Shown: one piece after another, positions 8,306-16,340 of the stretch | Position numbering within the stretch: the stretch's first letter is position 1 | Layout: every line of letters starts with the position of its first letter | Assembly (NCBI GenBank): GCA_902779865.1 | Contig: CACZDG010000008.1 | Span: 1-49,817, forward strand | Reading direction: 5' to 3' | From: an uncultured bacterium | Lineage (GTDB): Bacteria; Verrucomicrobiota; Kiritimatiellia; RFP12; UBA1067 | Length of the DNA: 49,817 nucleotides | Made by a program: the position numbers and the translations under genes | The notes under the pieces: model-generated | Seen by the model: only the letters and a program-made list of their open reading frames with translations | Databases searched by the model: none | What the model was told of the DNA's origin: nothing

Positions 8306-9187
8306 ATGTGCAGGCTGTGGTTGGCACCGCTGCGGGGCGTGACGATCCGTGCATTCCGCGAGACATTCGCGGAGGCTATCCGCGAGGCGGGGTTTGCGGG
8401 CGCGTTCGCGCCGTTCATCCCCGCCAATCCCGGCATCCGCGTGAACGACCGCCTGCTCGCCGACCTCCAGCCGTTTCCAAACGAAGCGGCGTCTTCCCTC
8501 CCGCTCGTCCCGCAAGTCATCACGAAGCACCCAGACGCAATGCGCACGCTCCTGCGCGCATTCCGGGAACGGGGTTTCGACCGCGCCGACCTCAACGCGG
8601 GGTGTCCGTTCCCGATGATTGTGCGGCGCGGACGCGGCTCGGGACTCCTGCGCACGCCGGACGTTCTGGAGACGCTGCTCGCGGCGGGGTGCGAGGAGAT
8701 GGGGCCGGGGAAGTTCTCGCTCAAGGTGCGCCTTGGCGTGGAGTCGCCGGACGACCTCCGCGCGCTCCTGCCGCGCATCAACCGCTATCCGCTCGCCGCG
8801 CTTACGGTACACGCACGCACGGCGCGGCAGATGTACGGCGGCGAAGTTGACCGCACGCGCTTCGCCGAGATTCTTGCCGAATCGACGAACCCCGTGATCT
8901 ACAACGGCGACGCGGAGTTGGGGCATTTGGATGAAGTGCCAAACGGCGTGGCTGGCGTGATGGTGGGGCGAGCATTTGTGCGTGCGCTCGGCGCGCGGAC
9001 TGACGCAGGCAATCTTCTGCGCACCTACATTGCACGGTCGCAGAAAGAGCTGTGTGGCGACGTACCAGTCGTGGGGCGGATGAAGGAACTTCTCACCTAC
9101 TGGTGCGCCGTTCCGCGCTGGCACCGCCTCTGGCCAGTCATCAAACTCTGCCGTTCAGTGGAAGAACTCCTCTCACTCAATTTCTGA
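8306..9187 (+). CDS. dus: tRNA-dihydrouridine synthase family protein
   Basis: 293 aa from ATG 8306. The frame is open further upstream, but that part overlaps the alpha-galactosidase gene, and MCRLWLAPLRGVT is the typical Dus N-terminus (LAPMxGVT). DLNAGCP contains the catalytic Cys. KVRLG, VHARTARQMY and YNGD are FMN and substrate-binding motifs of the family. The enzyme reduces uridine to dihydrouridine in tRNA D-loops using FMN and NADPH. The subgroup (A, B or C) cannot be decided by eye; the short length fits DusC-like bacterial members. It ends 11 bp inside the convergent LRR gene, so the two 3' ends overlap tail to tail. Confidence 0.88.
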   Translation: MCRLWLAPLRGVTIRAFRETFAEAIREAGFAGAFAPFIPANPGIRVNDRLLADLQPFPNEAASSLPLVPQVITKHPDAMRTLLRAFRERGFDRADLNAGCPFPMIVRRGRGSGLLRTPDVLETLLAAGCEEMGPGKFSLKVRLGVESPDDLRALLPRINRYPLAALTVHARTARQMYGGEVDRTRFAEILAESTNPVIYNGDAELGHLDEVPNGVAGVMVGRAFVRALGARTDAGNLLRTYIARSQKELCGDVPVVGRMKELLTYWCAVPRWHRLWPVIKLCRSVEELLSLNF

Positions 9188-12100
9188 AAACCGCCGCAGA
9201 CGGTGAGACCGTGACCGGCCAATCAATCGACGGCTTCTTGCACGTAGCCATGCCAGTGCCAACACCGTCAACGACAACGCCCGACACCTTTATCGTGTAC
9301 TTCTTCAACTTGATCCGAGGAGATGCGCCTTGCAGTTCATACACCTTGAAAGAGCCGTTGAACGTGCCCTTCTTGGAATTGTACGTCAACTTCATCGACG
9401 AGAGATTGCTGCCCTTCTTCGTATCAACCACGAGACCGTAGCCGGACGCATCAGAGACAAGCGGCGTAACGCCAGCCTTCACTTTCGTCCATTTGACAGT
9501 GGCGGCACGGGCAAACTTCCACTTTCCACCGGAAACGTTTGCCACCTCGTCCAGTGGCAGGAGGTCATCCACCACTTCGCCAGTGAACATTGACAGGTCA
9601 TCCACGTCAACAACCACATTGGCCGTGGAAGCATTCCAGTTGCCACCAACCTCTACGCTCTGAACGTGGTAACCGCCGAGTGTACCCGCGAATTTGGTTC
9701 CGCCAATCGTCACTGTCATTGTTCCAAGGTTCTTGACTTCCAACGACACTCTCTTAGGCGAAACACCGTCAATGTTTGTAATCTTGACGGCCTTCATCGT
9801 GCTTCTCTTTCCGTCAAGACCCGTAATCGAACCAGAAATACGTCCAGACTGAGACCTTGTATTCACCTTCGCGAGCTTCAACTCCACGATTCCTACGACC
9901 ATGCTGCCGTCATACACCGCTCCCGTCAACGCCGTTGCCTTAGAAGCGGCAAACGCATCGGTTATATCGCTTTCGGTCAGCGTCCCATAAGGCGATGACG
10001 TCGGATCAACGACTGGTTTAGAGGGAGACGGCAGAACAGGCGTAACCGCCAAATTATAGTATTTGACCTTCATCCCCTGCCACTTGCCACTGGAATCCAC
10101 CATGAATCCGCTCGCTCCGTTCGGGATATAGACAATGCAATCTGGATTAATATTTGAAAACGCATACGATCCCACATACGGGGCGTTCCCGCTGAACCTC
10201 ACGCTCGCCAACCGGCTGCAATCATTAAATGCCGCATCGCTAATGTTTGTAACGCCTGCCGGAATCGACACTTCCGTGAGGCTACTGCAAAATTGAAACG
10301 CTCCCATCCCTATATCTTTCAAGCCGCTACCCATCGCCACTTTGCTTAGGGCAGTGCATCCGTTGAACGCATAGTCGCCGATACTCGTGACACTGTCCGG
10401 GAATGACACTTCCTCCAGAGTCCCATTGCCGGAGAACGCCCCATTATCGATTCGCGTCACCCCGTTGCTGATGACGAAACCGTCAGGAACGTTGTCGTCT
10501 GGGGATTCGTCTGGGGGAACCGGCTCTTCACCTTTTTCAGAATCATCAGGTGTCACATCTGGCTTCGTGCCACATCCATAGAACGCATCCTTCCCGATGC
10601 TCTCAACGCTATCCGGAATATCCACGTCCGCAAGCTTAGCACAGTTGTAGAACGCCTCCGCCCCGATGCTCCTCACCCCGGCGCCGATCACCGCATTAGT
10701 CATCGAGGCGCAGTTGTAGAAGGCGCGTTCCCCAATACTGGACACGCCGTCGGGTATCGTCACGGACGTGAGAGCACTACAGCCCGAGAATGTCTCGGCC
10801 CTGACGCTCTCCAGCCCGCTGCCGACACCAACACTCTCTAGCCCGCTACAGTCGTAGAACGCCTTTTCGCCTACGCTTTCCACGTTGTCCGGTATCGTCA
10901 CGCCGACAAGAGCCGTGCAGCCGGAGAACGCCTCCGAGCCGACGCTCCTCACCCCGGCGCCTATCACCACGTTCGTCATAGAGGCGCAGTCCTTGAACGC
11001 GCTCCCCCCGATGCCCGTGACGCTGTCGGGGATCACGATTTCCTTAAGATTCCCGCAACCGGAGAACGCACTCGCGCCGATGCTCTTCACCCCGCTGCCG
11101 AGCGTTACGCTGACCAGCAACGGGCAGTCGGCAAACATGCCGTCGAAGATGGTCTGCACTCCGATGCCGATCTTGACATTCGTCAGGGCCTTGCAGCCGT
11201 AGAACGCGTTCGGTCCGATGCTCACCACCCCATTGCCAATCTCAAGTCTTGCGAGCGAAACGCAGCCAGAGAACGCATTGTCACCAACACTAGTAACACC
11301 GTCGGGAATCACGACACTTGCCAACGATCCGCAGCCGTAAAACGCATTGTCCGCGATGCTCGTGACGCCTGATCCGATCACGACATTTACGAGCGAGGCA
11401 CAGCCGTAGGACGTGCTGTCGCCGATGCTCGTAACGCCGTCACCAACCGTGGCGGAGGTCATGGAGGAGCATTCGTAGAATGCCCTCTCGCCAAGGTTCG
11501 TCACGCTGTTGGGTATCTCAATGCCTGCCAGAGCGCCGCAGCCGGAGAACACACTCGCACCGATACTCCTCACGCCGATACCGATCTCGGCACGGGTGAG
11601 CGCCACACAGTCCTGGAATGCACTGTCGCCGACGCTCGTAACCCCATCAGGGATCTCAACGCCCGTCAAGCCTCTGCAACCCTGAAACGCGCCAGCTCCG
11701 ATAGTTTTCACGCCCGTGCCGATCTTCGCGCTTGTCATGACGCGGCACTCGTAGAAGGCGTTGTCGCCAATGCTCTCGACGCCGTCAGGAATCACCACGC
11801 TCGTTAGTTTGGAACATCCAGAGAACGTGCCTTCGCCAATGTGCGTGACTCCATTCGATATCGTCACGCCCGTCATGGCGCTACAATTCTGAAACGCCCT
11901 GTCGCCAATGCTTACTACGTTGCCGGGTATGGTCACGTATGTGAGGGCGCTGCATCCCGAGAACGCCTCTGTTCCGACTTCCTCCACTCCTTCACCAATC
12001 GTCACACTGGCCAGACCGATGCAATCGGCAAAAGCACCGTACGAGATGTTTGTAATCCCTGATGGTATGGTCATGTCAACCAAAGCCCTACATCCAGAGA

Positions 12101-12512
12101 ACGTATTGGGCCTTATCATCTTCAATCCGCTGCCGATGCTGACTCCCGTCAACCCGACGCAGCCGTAAAACGCATTTTCACCTAGGCTTTCGACGTTGCC
12201 GGGTATCGTGATATCTGGCAATGCTATGCACCCAGAGAACACACCGTCGCCGAAACTTTTCACGCCGCTGCCTATTGTGACTTTGGTAAGTGCGACGCAA
12301 CCCTTAAACGCTTCATCTCCGACAGTCTCCACGCTGTCTGGCATAGTCACCTCAATCAGTCTGTCCCAGCCGGAGAACGCACCGGCGCCAATGTGCTTCA
12401 CGCCATCAGGGATCACCAATTTCCCCGCAATGCCGCTGCAGCCGGAGAATGCGTTCGCCCCGATGCTCTCCACCGCGCTGCCAATCGTCTCAAGTCCGTC
12501 AAACCCACGCAC
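9177..12512 (-). CDS. BspA-type leucine-rich-repeat surface protein, main (C-terminal) fragment after a frameshift
   Basis: About 28 tandem 23-residue LRR_5 (TpLRR) repeats, of the form IPDGVTSVGDNAFSGC, are followed by an acidic Pro/Asp linker and five more repeats. A 280-residue Gly/Val/Lys-rich beta C-terminal module then starts at about SPYGTLTESDITDAF. Family members are secreted or surface adhesins. The GTG start at 12512 is artificial: the repeat pattern continues upstream in another frame (12413-13075). Deleting one of the two TC dinucleotides at 12488-12491 (GA on the coding strand) restores the LTDLTIGSAVESIG repeat and one protein of about 1298 aa with about 39 repeats. This is either a real pseudogene mutation or an assembly or sequencing error. 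Confidence 0.88.
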   Translation of the reverse strand: MRGFDGLETIGSAVESIGANAFSGCSGIAGKLVIPDGVKHIGAGAFSGWDRLIEVTMPDSVETVGDEAFKGCVALTKVTIGSGVKSFGDGVFSGCIALPDITIPGNVESLGENAFYGCVGLTGVSIGSGLKMIRPNTFSGCRALVDMTIPSGITNISYGAFADCIGLASVTIGEGVEEVGTEAFSGCSALTYVTIPGNVVSIGDRAFQNCSAMTGVTISNGVTHIGEGTFSGCSKLTSVVIPDGVESIGDNAFYECRVMTSAKIGTGVKTIGAGAFQGCRGLTGVEIPDGVTSVGDSAFQDCVALTRAEIGIGVRSIGASVFSGCGALAGIEIPNSVTNLGERAFYECSSMTSATVGDGVTSIGDSTSYGCASLVNVVIGSGVTSIADNAFYGCGSLASVVIPDGVTSVGDNAFSGCVSLARLEIGNGVVSIGPNAFYGCKALTNVKIGIGVQTIFDGMFADCPLLVSVTLGSGVKSIGASAFSGCGNLKEIVIPDSVTGIGGSAFKDCASMTNVVIGAGVRSVGSEAFSGCTALVGVTIPDNVESVGEKAFYDCSGLESVGVGSGLESVRAETFSGCSALTSVTIPDGVSSIGERAFYNCASMTNAVIGAGVRSIGAEAFYNCAKLADVDIPDSVESIGKDAFYGCGTKPDVTPDDSEKGEEPVPPDESPDDNVPDGFVISNGVTRIDNGAFSGNGTLEEVSFPDSVTSIGDYAFNGCTALSKVAMGSGLKDIGMGAFQFCSSLTEVSIPAGVTNISDAAFNDCSRLASVRFSGNAPYVGSYAFSNINPDCIVYIPNGASGFMVDSSGKWQGMKVKYYNLAVTPVLPSPSKPVVDPTSSPYGTLTESDITDAFAASKATALTGAVYDGSMVVGIVELKLAKVNTRSQSGRISGSITGLDGKRSTMKAVKITNIDGVSPKRVSLEVKNLGTMTVTIGGTKFAGTLGGYHVQSVEVGGNWNASTANVVVDVDDLSMFTGEVVDDLLPLDEVANVSGGKWKFARAATVKWTKVKAGVTPLVSDASGYGLVVDTKKGSNLSSMKLTYNSKKGTFNGSFKVYELQGASPRIKLKKYTIKVSGVVVDGVGTGMATCKKPSIDWPVTVSPSAAVFRN

Positions 12513-13075
12513 CCGGAAAACGCAGACTCCCCAATGCTGATCACCTTGTCAGGAATCGTGACACGCGTCAAACCGATACAATCGAAGAACGCCCCCACTC
12601 CAATCGTCTTCACGTTTTCGCCAATCGTCAAGTCGGTCAGACCGCTGCAACCGGAGAAGGTGCCGTATGCGATGTGTTCTACGCCAGACGGAATCGTCAC
12701 GACGGCCAAAGATTTGCAACCTAAGAATGCATTCTCGTCAATGCGTTTCATGCCGTTGCCAAACGTCACAACTGCCATCACGGCGCAATTATGGAACGCA
12801 TTCGTCCCGATGCTCTCAACGCCATCCGGTATCGTCACGCTCGACAGCCGATCACAATCGGCGAATGCATTGGCGCCAATGCCCTTCACGGGATATCCAC
12901 CAAGGGTCGATGGAATTGCCAAACTGCCTATGGCGGGAGACACGCCGATAATCTCTGCCGTGCCGCTGGAGATGGAATATTCCCAAGTATAGTCACCTAT
13001 CGTTTCGGTATCGGCCGCAAGCGGTAGTGCGGCGGATAGGAAAACACCAAGAATCAACATTACTGTCTTTTTCAT
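12413..13075 (-). CDS. BspA-type leucine-rich-repeat protein, N-terminal fragment with signal peptide
   Basis: ATG 13075 is preceded by AGAGG at 8 bp spacing; the upstream in-frame ATG at 13093 lies before that ribosome site. Residues 1-22 (MKKTVMLILGVFLSAALPLA) are a classical signal peptide. A short beta domain (TIGDYTWEYSISSGTAEIIG) and six LRR_5 repeats follow. After GCVGLTD the frame departs into Arg/Ala-rich nonsense and stops at 12413, while the repeats resume in another frame as the gene listed at 9177-12512. The gene lies 45 bp downstream of the PTS EIIA-like gene on the same strand. Confidence 0.85.
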   Translation of the reverse strand: MKKTVMLILGVFLSAALPLAADTETIGDYTWEYSISSGTAEIIGVSPAIGSLAIPSTLGGYPVKGIGANAFADCDRLSSVTIPDGVESIGTNAFHNCAVMAVVTFGNGMKRIDENAFLGCKSLAVVTIPSGVEHIAYGTFSGCSGLTDLTIGENVKTIGVGAFFDCIGLTRVTIPDKVISIGESAFSGCVGLTDLRRLAARWRASGRTHSPAAAALRGNW

Positions 13076-13120
13076 TTTCTGTACCTCTTTCATGCTTTGA
13101 TGTTTGGCACATGGACGTCT

Positions 13121-13576
13121 TTACCCTGCAAGGAGACGTAAGGCCTCGTCGCGGGTTTTCGCCAGCAGTAACGCCGCACGCACTTCGGGGATGATCAAGC
13201 GGCGATTTACGGCAGCGAGGAAACGGACGTGGTCGCGTGAACCAGGATGGTTCAGTATCAGGACGAATATGCGCGAGGGCTCTCCGTCGATCGAAGAGCA
13301 ATCCACGCCATGAGCATGGATGCCTATCGCAACGATTGGCGACGTCACTTCGTCGAGGTAGCCGTGCGGGATGGCAACGCCATTGGCGAGCGCAGTGCAG
13401 CCGGAGGCTTCGCGGGCATTGACAGCCGCCCTCGCAACCTCACGCAAATCGGCCGAAAGGCAGCCCTCCGCCACAAGCGCATCGAACAACGCGGAGAATA
13501 CGTCTTCAGGCGAATTCTCCGTCATGCCCAGCAGTATGGGGCTTTTCTGTAGGATGTCTGTATATAAGTCGGTCAT
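13121..13576 (-). CDS. PTS fructose/nitrogen-type EIIA domain protein
   Basis: 151 aa, a single PTS_EIIA type-2 domain. The phosphorylatable His lies in GVAIPHGY (about residue 71). The C-terminal LAAVNRRL and ALLLAKTRDEALRLL segments fit the PtsN/FruA-IIA fold. No IIB/IIC permease or HPr/EI gene is nearby, so a regulatory PtsN-like role is more likely than sugar uptake. It starts 14 bp after the secretin gene on the same strand and is therefore probably the last gene of the pilMNOPQ operon. No ribosome site is visible before the ATG, suggesting translational coupling. The link between an EIIA and a pilus operon is inference. Confidence 0.85.
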   Translation of the reverse strand: MTDLYTDILQKSPILLGMTENSPEDVFSALFDALVAEGCLSADLREVARAAVNAREASGCTALANGVAIPHGYLDEVTSPIVAIGIHAHGVDCSSIDGEPSRIFVLILNHPGSRDHVRFLAAVNRRLIIPEVRAALLLAKTRDEALRLLAG

Positions 13577-13590
13577 GTCGTGGTTCGTGG

Positions 13591-15657
13591 TTATTGGTTT
13601 GTGGTTTGAACGGGAGTAATCGTCACTGTGCCGGAACCAGTACCGGTGCTCTCTACCTTACTCTCTTCCGTCTTCCGGTCGCCGACTTTCCGCTCTTCTG
13701 CCTGCTTTTCCTCTATGGACCGCATGTCGAGCGACATAACGTCAGCAAACCCACCCTTCCGATCGCCCGGCTCGGCCTTGCGCCCCGAGACGTATTCGCG
13801 GCCCACGATGGCGTTCTTAGGCAGGCCGACATCCGCCGGCAAATCTGCGGGATCGGCCATGCCTAGCGTCACGAACACTATGATCTCCTTCTGCACCTTG
13901 CCGCGGCTCTTCCACCCGAACAGCTTCGGACCAATCCACGGAATCTTGCGCAGATAGGGAATGCCGGAGTCAACGTCCTCCTCCGTGGTACGCGAAAGTC
14001 CGCCGATAACCGCCGTCTCGCCGTCCTTCATCGTGAAGTCCGTCGTCAGGCGCTTGATCTGGATGATCGGATAGGACGAATATGCGGACGAATCGCCGCC
14101 GCTCACCTGATAGAAGCCAGTGGGGGAGACGTCGGTGTCGAGCTGGCTGATCGTGGGAATGATCTCCACGCTGATAAGACCATCGGGAGATATGCGCGGC
14201 TTGACCGAAAGCATGATGCCCCAGCTGAAGAACACTTCTTTCGCGAACATGAGCTTGTCCTCGCCGGGAATCGCCTCAAGCTGCGTGGAGATGTCGAGCG
14301 AGTCTGATCCGTTCGACGTGTTGCGCGTCGCCTGCACGCGGACGTTGGGGAACTTAGTCGTCATGTCCACACGCGCCTCCTTGCCGTTGGAGACGATGAT
14401 TTTCGGGTTGGAGAATATCTTGACGTCGTCCAGCCTCTCAAACGCGCTCATGGCCAAACGGAAATCGTCAACGGAAAGCTGGCCCGAGAAACCGCGCGCA
14501 TTTCGCCACGCCATGTCGTTCGCCGTGCGTCCCGCGCCGGGCGCGTCGGAGATTGAATCTGGAACCATGTAGTTTTTCGTGTAGTAGTCCACGGCAGACT
14601 TCCCCGAACTCACGTCGTTGCCGTTCGCATCAGTGACTTTCGGCGTGTACATGGTCGCCGTCTTGCCTGAGTAGTAACGAGCGACATTGCCGTTGTTGTA
14701 CTCGATGCCGCCCTCGATGTTCTTGGCGGTCGCGCCCCAGCTTTCGAGCTGGTTCCACTGCAACCCGAGCTTGTGCATCGCCTCGTTCGACACCTCAATG
14801 AAACGCGCCTCGATGTAGATTTGGGGGATGGCCCTATCAACGGAGTGGATGATCTGCTCGCAATCGGCCAAAACCTTCTCCGATGCCGTCACCACAACCA
14901 CGTTGGCGCCCTCAAAAGCAGTTGCGATCTGCTTGCCGCTCTGTTTGCCTGTCTTGGGATCGCGCCCGCCGCCGCCAAGTGTGCTGTTGAAAAGTTCGGC
15001 AAGATCCTTCGCCGATGCGTGGTTCAGCATGAACGTGCGCGTGAACACCGGTTCGAGCTGTTTGTCCTCGCTCACGAAATAGATGTCGCCACGAGGTTCG
15101 AGACGGAACTTCTTCGTGTTGAGGATGGCCTGAAGGGCGCTCAGCCACGGAACGTGCCTGAGCGACACGGACACGCGCTGCTGGAGGTTTGAGGAATCCG
15201 CCGAGATGATGTTCGCCCCTGTCGTCTTACGGAACTGGCGCAGGATGTCCGCAAGCGTCGCGTCGTCGCAGTCGATATCCACGAGCCCCGTGGAAACAGC
15301 CATCTGCGGAACGGGCTCTGGCGACGCATCCGTTGACGCCTTTGCTGCGTCCACCGCGTTTGTCGTGGGTGCGGTCGCAACAGAGTGCGACCCTCCCTGT
15401 GCAGGCGCAGCAACCGCAACTGCGTTTGTCACAACGGACGGCGGCGCCATCTTCACCTTGGGTACCTTGCGCGCGGCGTCGGCGGAGTCATCGAATTTGT
15501 CAAGGTCGATCTCGTCGGTCTCAACCGCCTCTGCGGAGGCGGGCGTGGGGACGGGGGCGGTCGCGACGGAGCGCGACCCTCCCTTCGCGGGCTCTTCTGC
15601 GAAAGTTGCGCCGCAAAGCGCGGCGAACGCAATCAGCGTTTCGAGTTTGAGTTTCAT
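13591..15657 (-). CDS. pilQ: Type IV pilus secretin PilQ (GspD superfamily)
   Basis: 688 aa, the outer-membrane pore through which the pilus leaves the cell. Residues 1-20 form a signal peptide (LIAFAALCGATFA). Residues 21-125 are a Pro/Ala-rich linker containing two GGS(R/H)SVATAP copies encoded by palindromic elements. An N-terminal STN-like domain follows (VDIDCDDATLADILRQF), then an N1-type KH domain and the C-terminal secretin barrel with KRLTTDFTMKDGETAVIGG and GIPYLRKIPWIGPKLF. The start overlaps the pilP stop in an ATGA. Its position as last pilus gene after M-N-O-P identifies it as PilQ rather than a type II GspD. Confidence 0.93.
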   Translation of the reverse strand: MKLKLETLIAFAALCGATFAEEPAKGGSRSVATAPVPTPASAEAVETDEIDLDKFDDSADAARKVPKVKMAPPSVVTNAVAVAAPAQGGSHSVATAPTTNAVDAAKASTDASPEPVPQMAVSTGLVDIDCDDATLADILRQFRKTTGANIISADSSNLQQRVSVSLRHVPWLSALQAILNTKKFRLEPRGDIYFVSEDKQLEPVFTRTFMLNHASAKDLAELFNSTLGGGGRDPKTGKQSGKQIATAFEGANVVVVTASEKVLADCEQIIHSVDRAIPQIYIEARFIEVSNEAMHKLGLQWNQLESWGATAKNIEGGIEYNNGNVARYYSGKTATMYTPKVTDANGNDVSSGKSAVDYYTKNYMVPDSISDAPGAGRTANDMAWRNARGFSGQLSVDDFRLAMSAFERLDDVKIFSNPKIIVSNGKEARVDMTTKFPNVRVQATRNTSNGSDSLDISTQLEAIPGEDKLMFAKEVFFSWGIMLSVKPRISPDGLISVEIIPTISQLDTDVSPTGFYQVSGGDSSAYSSYPIIQIKRLTTDFTMKDGETAVIGGLSRTTEEDVDSGIPYLRKIPWIGPKLFGWKSRGKVQKEIIVFVTLGMADPADLPADVGLPKNAIVGREYVSGRKAEPGDRKGGFADVMSLDMRSIEEKQAEERKVGDRKTEESKVESTGTGSGTVTITPVQTTNQ
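15373..15392. repeat. Palindromic element inside pilQ, copy B
   Basis: GGTCGCA (15373-15379), six-base loop ACAGAG, TGCGACC (15386-15392): a perfect inverted repeat followed by CTCCC. It encodes part of the linker peptide GGSHSVATAP. The arm differs from copy A by one base with the matching change in the other arm, so pairing is kept. Confidence 0.75.
15559..15578. repeat. Palindromic element inside pilQ, copy A
   Basis: GGTCGCG (15559-15565), loop ACGGAG, CGCGACC (15572-15578), followed by CTCCC. It encodes GGSRSVATAP just after the signal peptide of the secretin. It shares its loop pattern and flank with copy B at 15373. Confidence 0.75.
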
Positions 15658-16340
15658 TTCTTAGCTCCTTTACTGGGTTGCTTGCCGGCGTCGCCGGCCT
15701 TTTCAATGTACTTCGCACGAACGCGAACGAGCTTCAACGTGCCGTGGTCGGTCAATCCCTCGACGCGCCACGTGAAACGCCGCGAATCGTGGGTTATAGA
15801 AATGTAGTCGCCGTCCGAATAGACCTTGCCGTTGATGACGACGCTGGTGTTCTGGATTGCGTCGTCCTCGCGTAGCTTCACGCGTCCGCCGAACTTCAGC
15901 GTGGCGCGCGCGGCGGTCCAGTGGTCGGACGTAATCTCGCGCTTCTTGCGCTCCGCCTCCGCGCGCGCGGCGGCCTCTTTCTCGGCCTTTTCCTTAGCTT
16001 CCTTCTCAGCTTTCTCCTTAGCCGCCTTTTCGGCTGCAACCTTTGCGGCCTCGCGCGACGCCTTCTCTGCGGCGGTAATGGGTGGAGGGAGTTTGGAGGG
16101 ATCGGAGGCGGCTGGTTTCGGACGCTTGAACACTTCAGGGGAAATCGTCTCGCGCGTCCCCTCGTAGCCAATCGGCCAGAACGGATTGCGCACGCCCTGC
16201 TCAGTCGGCTCGGCGGAACACCTCGCCCCACCATACGGCCCGCTCGGCGAGCGGGCCCTACCATACGGCTCGGCGGCGGGCGTTTCACCGAACGCGGACA
16301 TGACGGCAACGGCGGCAACAATGATCATGAGGCGTTTCAT
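15654..16340 (-). CDS. pilP: PilP-like pilus assembly protein
   Basis: 228 aa. An N-terminal signal sequence (MIIVAAVAVMSAFG) is followed by a short RARSPSGPYGG stretch encoded by a palindromic element, then RNPFWPIGYEG. A long Ala/Lys/Glu helix (about 90-140) of TolA-like composition leads to a small beta domain (about 150-215) with KVYSDGDYISI and FTWRVEGL. The position between pilO and the secretin, with ATGA overlaps on both sides, and the small C-terminal beta domain fit PilP, the inner-membrane lipoprotein or anchor that contacts PilQ. No lipobox Cys is evident, so it is probably released or anchored differently from proteobacterial PilP. Sequence similarity is weak; the call rests largely on synteny. 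Confidence 0.75.
   Translation of the reverse strand: MKRLMIIVAAVAVMSAFGETPAAEPYGRARSPSGPYGGARCSAEPTEQGVRNPFWPIGYEGTRETISPEVFKRPKPAASDPSKLPPPITAAEKASREAAKVAAEKAAKEKAEKEAKEKAEKEAAARAEAERKKREITSDHWTAARATLKFGGRVKLREDDAIQNTSVVINGKVYSDGDYISITHDSRRFTWRVEGLTDHGTLKLVRVRAKYIEKAGDAGKQPSKGAKK
16230..16268. repeat. Palindromic element inside pilP with flanking direct repeats
   Basis: Arms GGCCCGCTCG (16237-16246) and CGAGCGGGCC (16248-16257) around a single G form a perfect 10-bp inverted repeat. It is followed by CTACC and flanked by direct repeats ACCATACGG (16230-16238 and 16260-16268), like a target-site duplication. It is read in frame as GRARSPSGP right after the PilP signal sequence. Confidence 0.8.

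Noticed and set aside
6951-8342. 463-codon Arg-rich ORF overlapping the alpha-galactosidase gene
   Set aside because: Frame shadow; the GH36 catalytic motifs are in the other frame.
13575-13597. Short 'GTGGTTCGTGGTT' motif also found near 19289-19310
   Set aside because: Low-complexity GT-rich match of limited length; only two copies seen, so not called a repeat family.
13591-15657. Type II secretion secretin GspD
   Set aside because: Preceded by PilM-N-O-P-like genes in pilus order, and pilT and pilin genes are nearby, so PilQ fits better.
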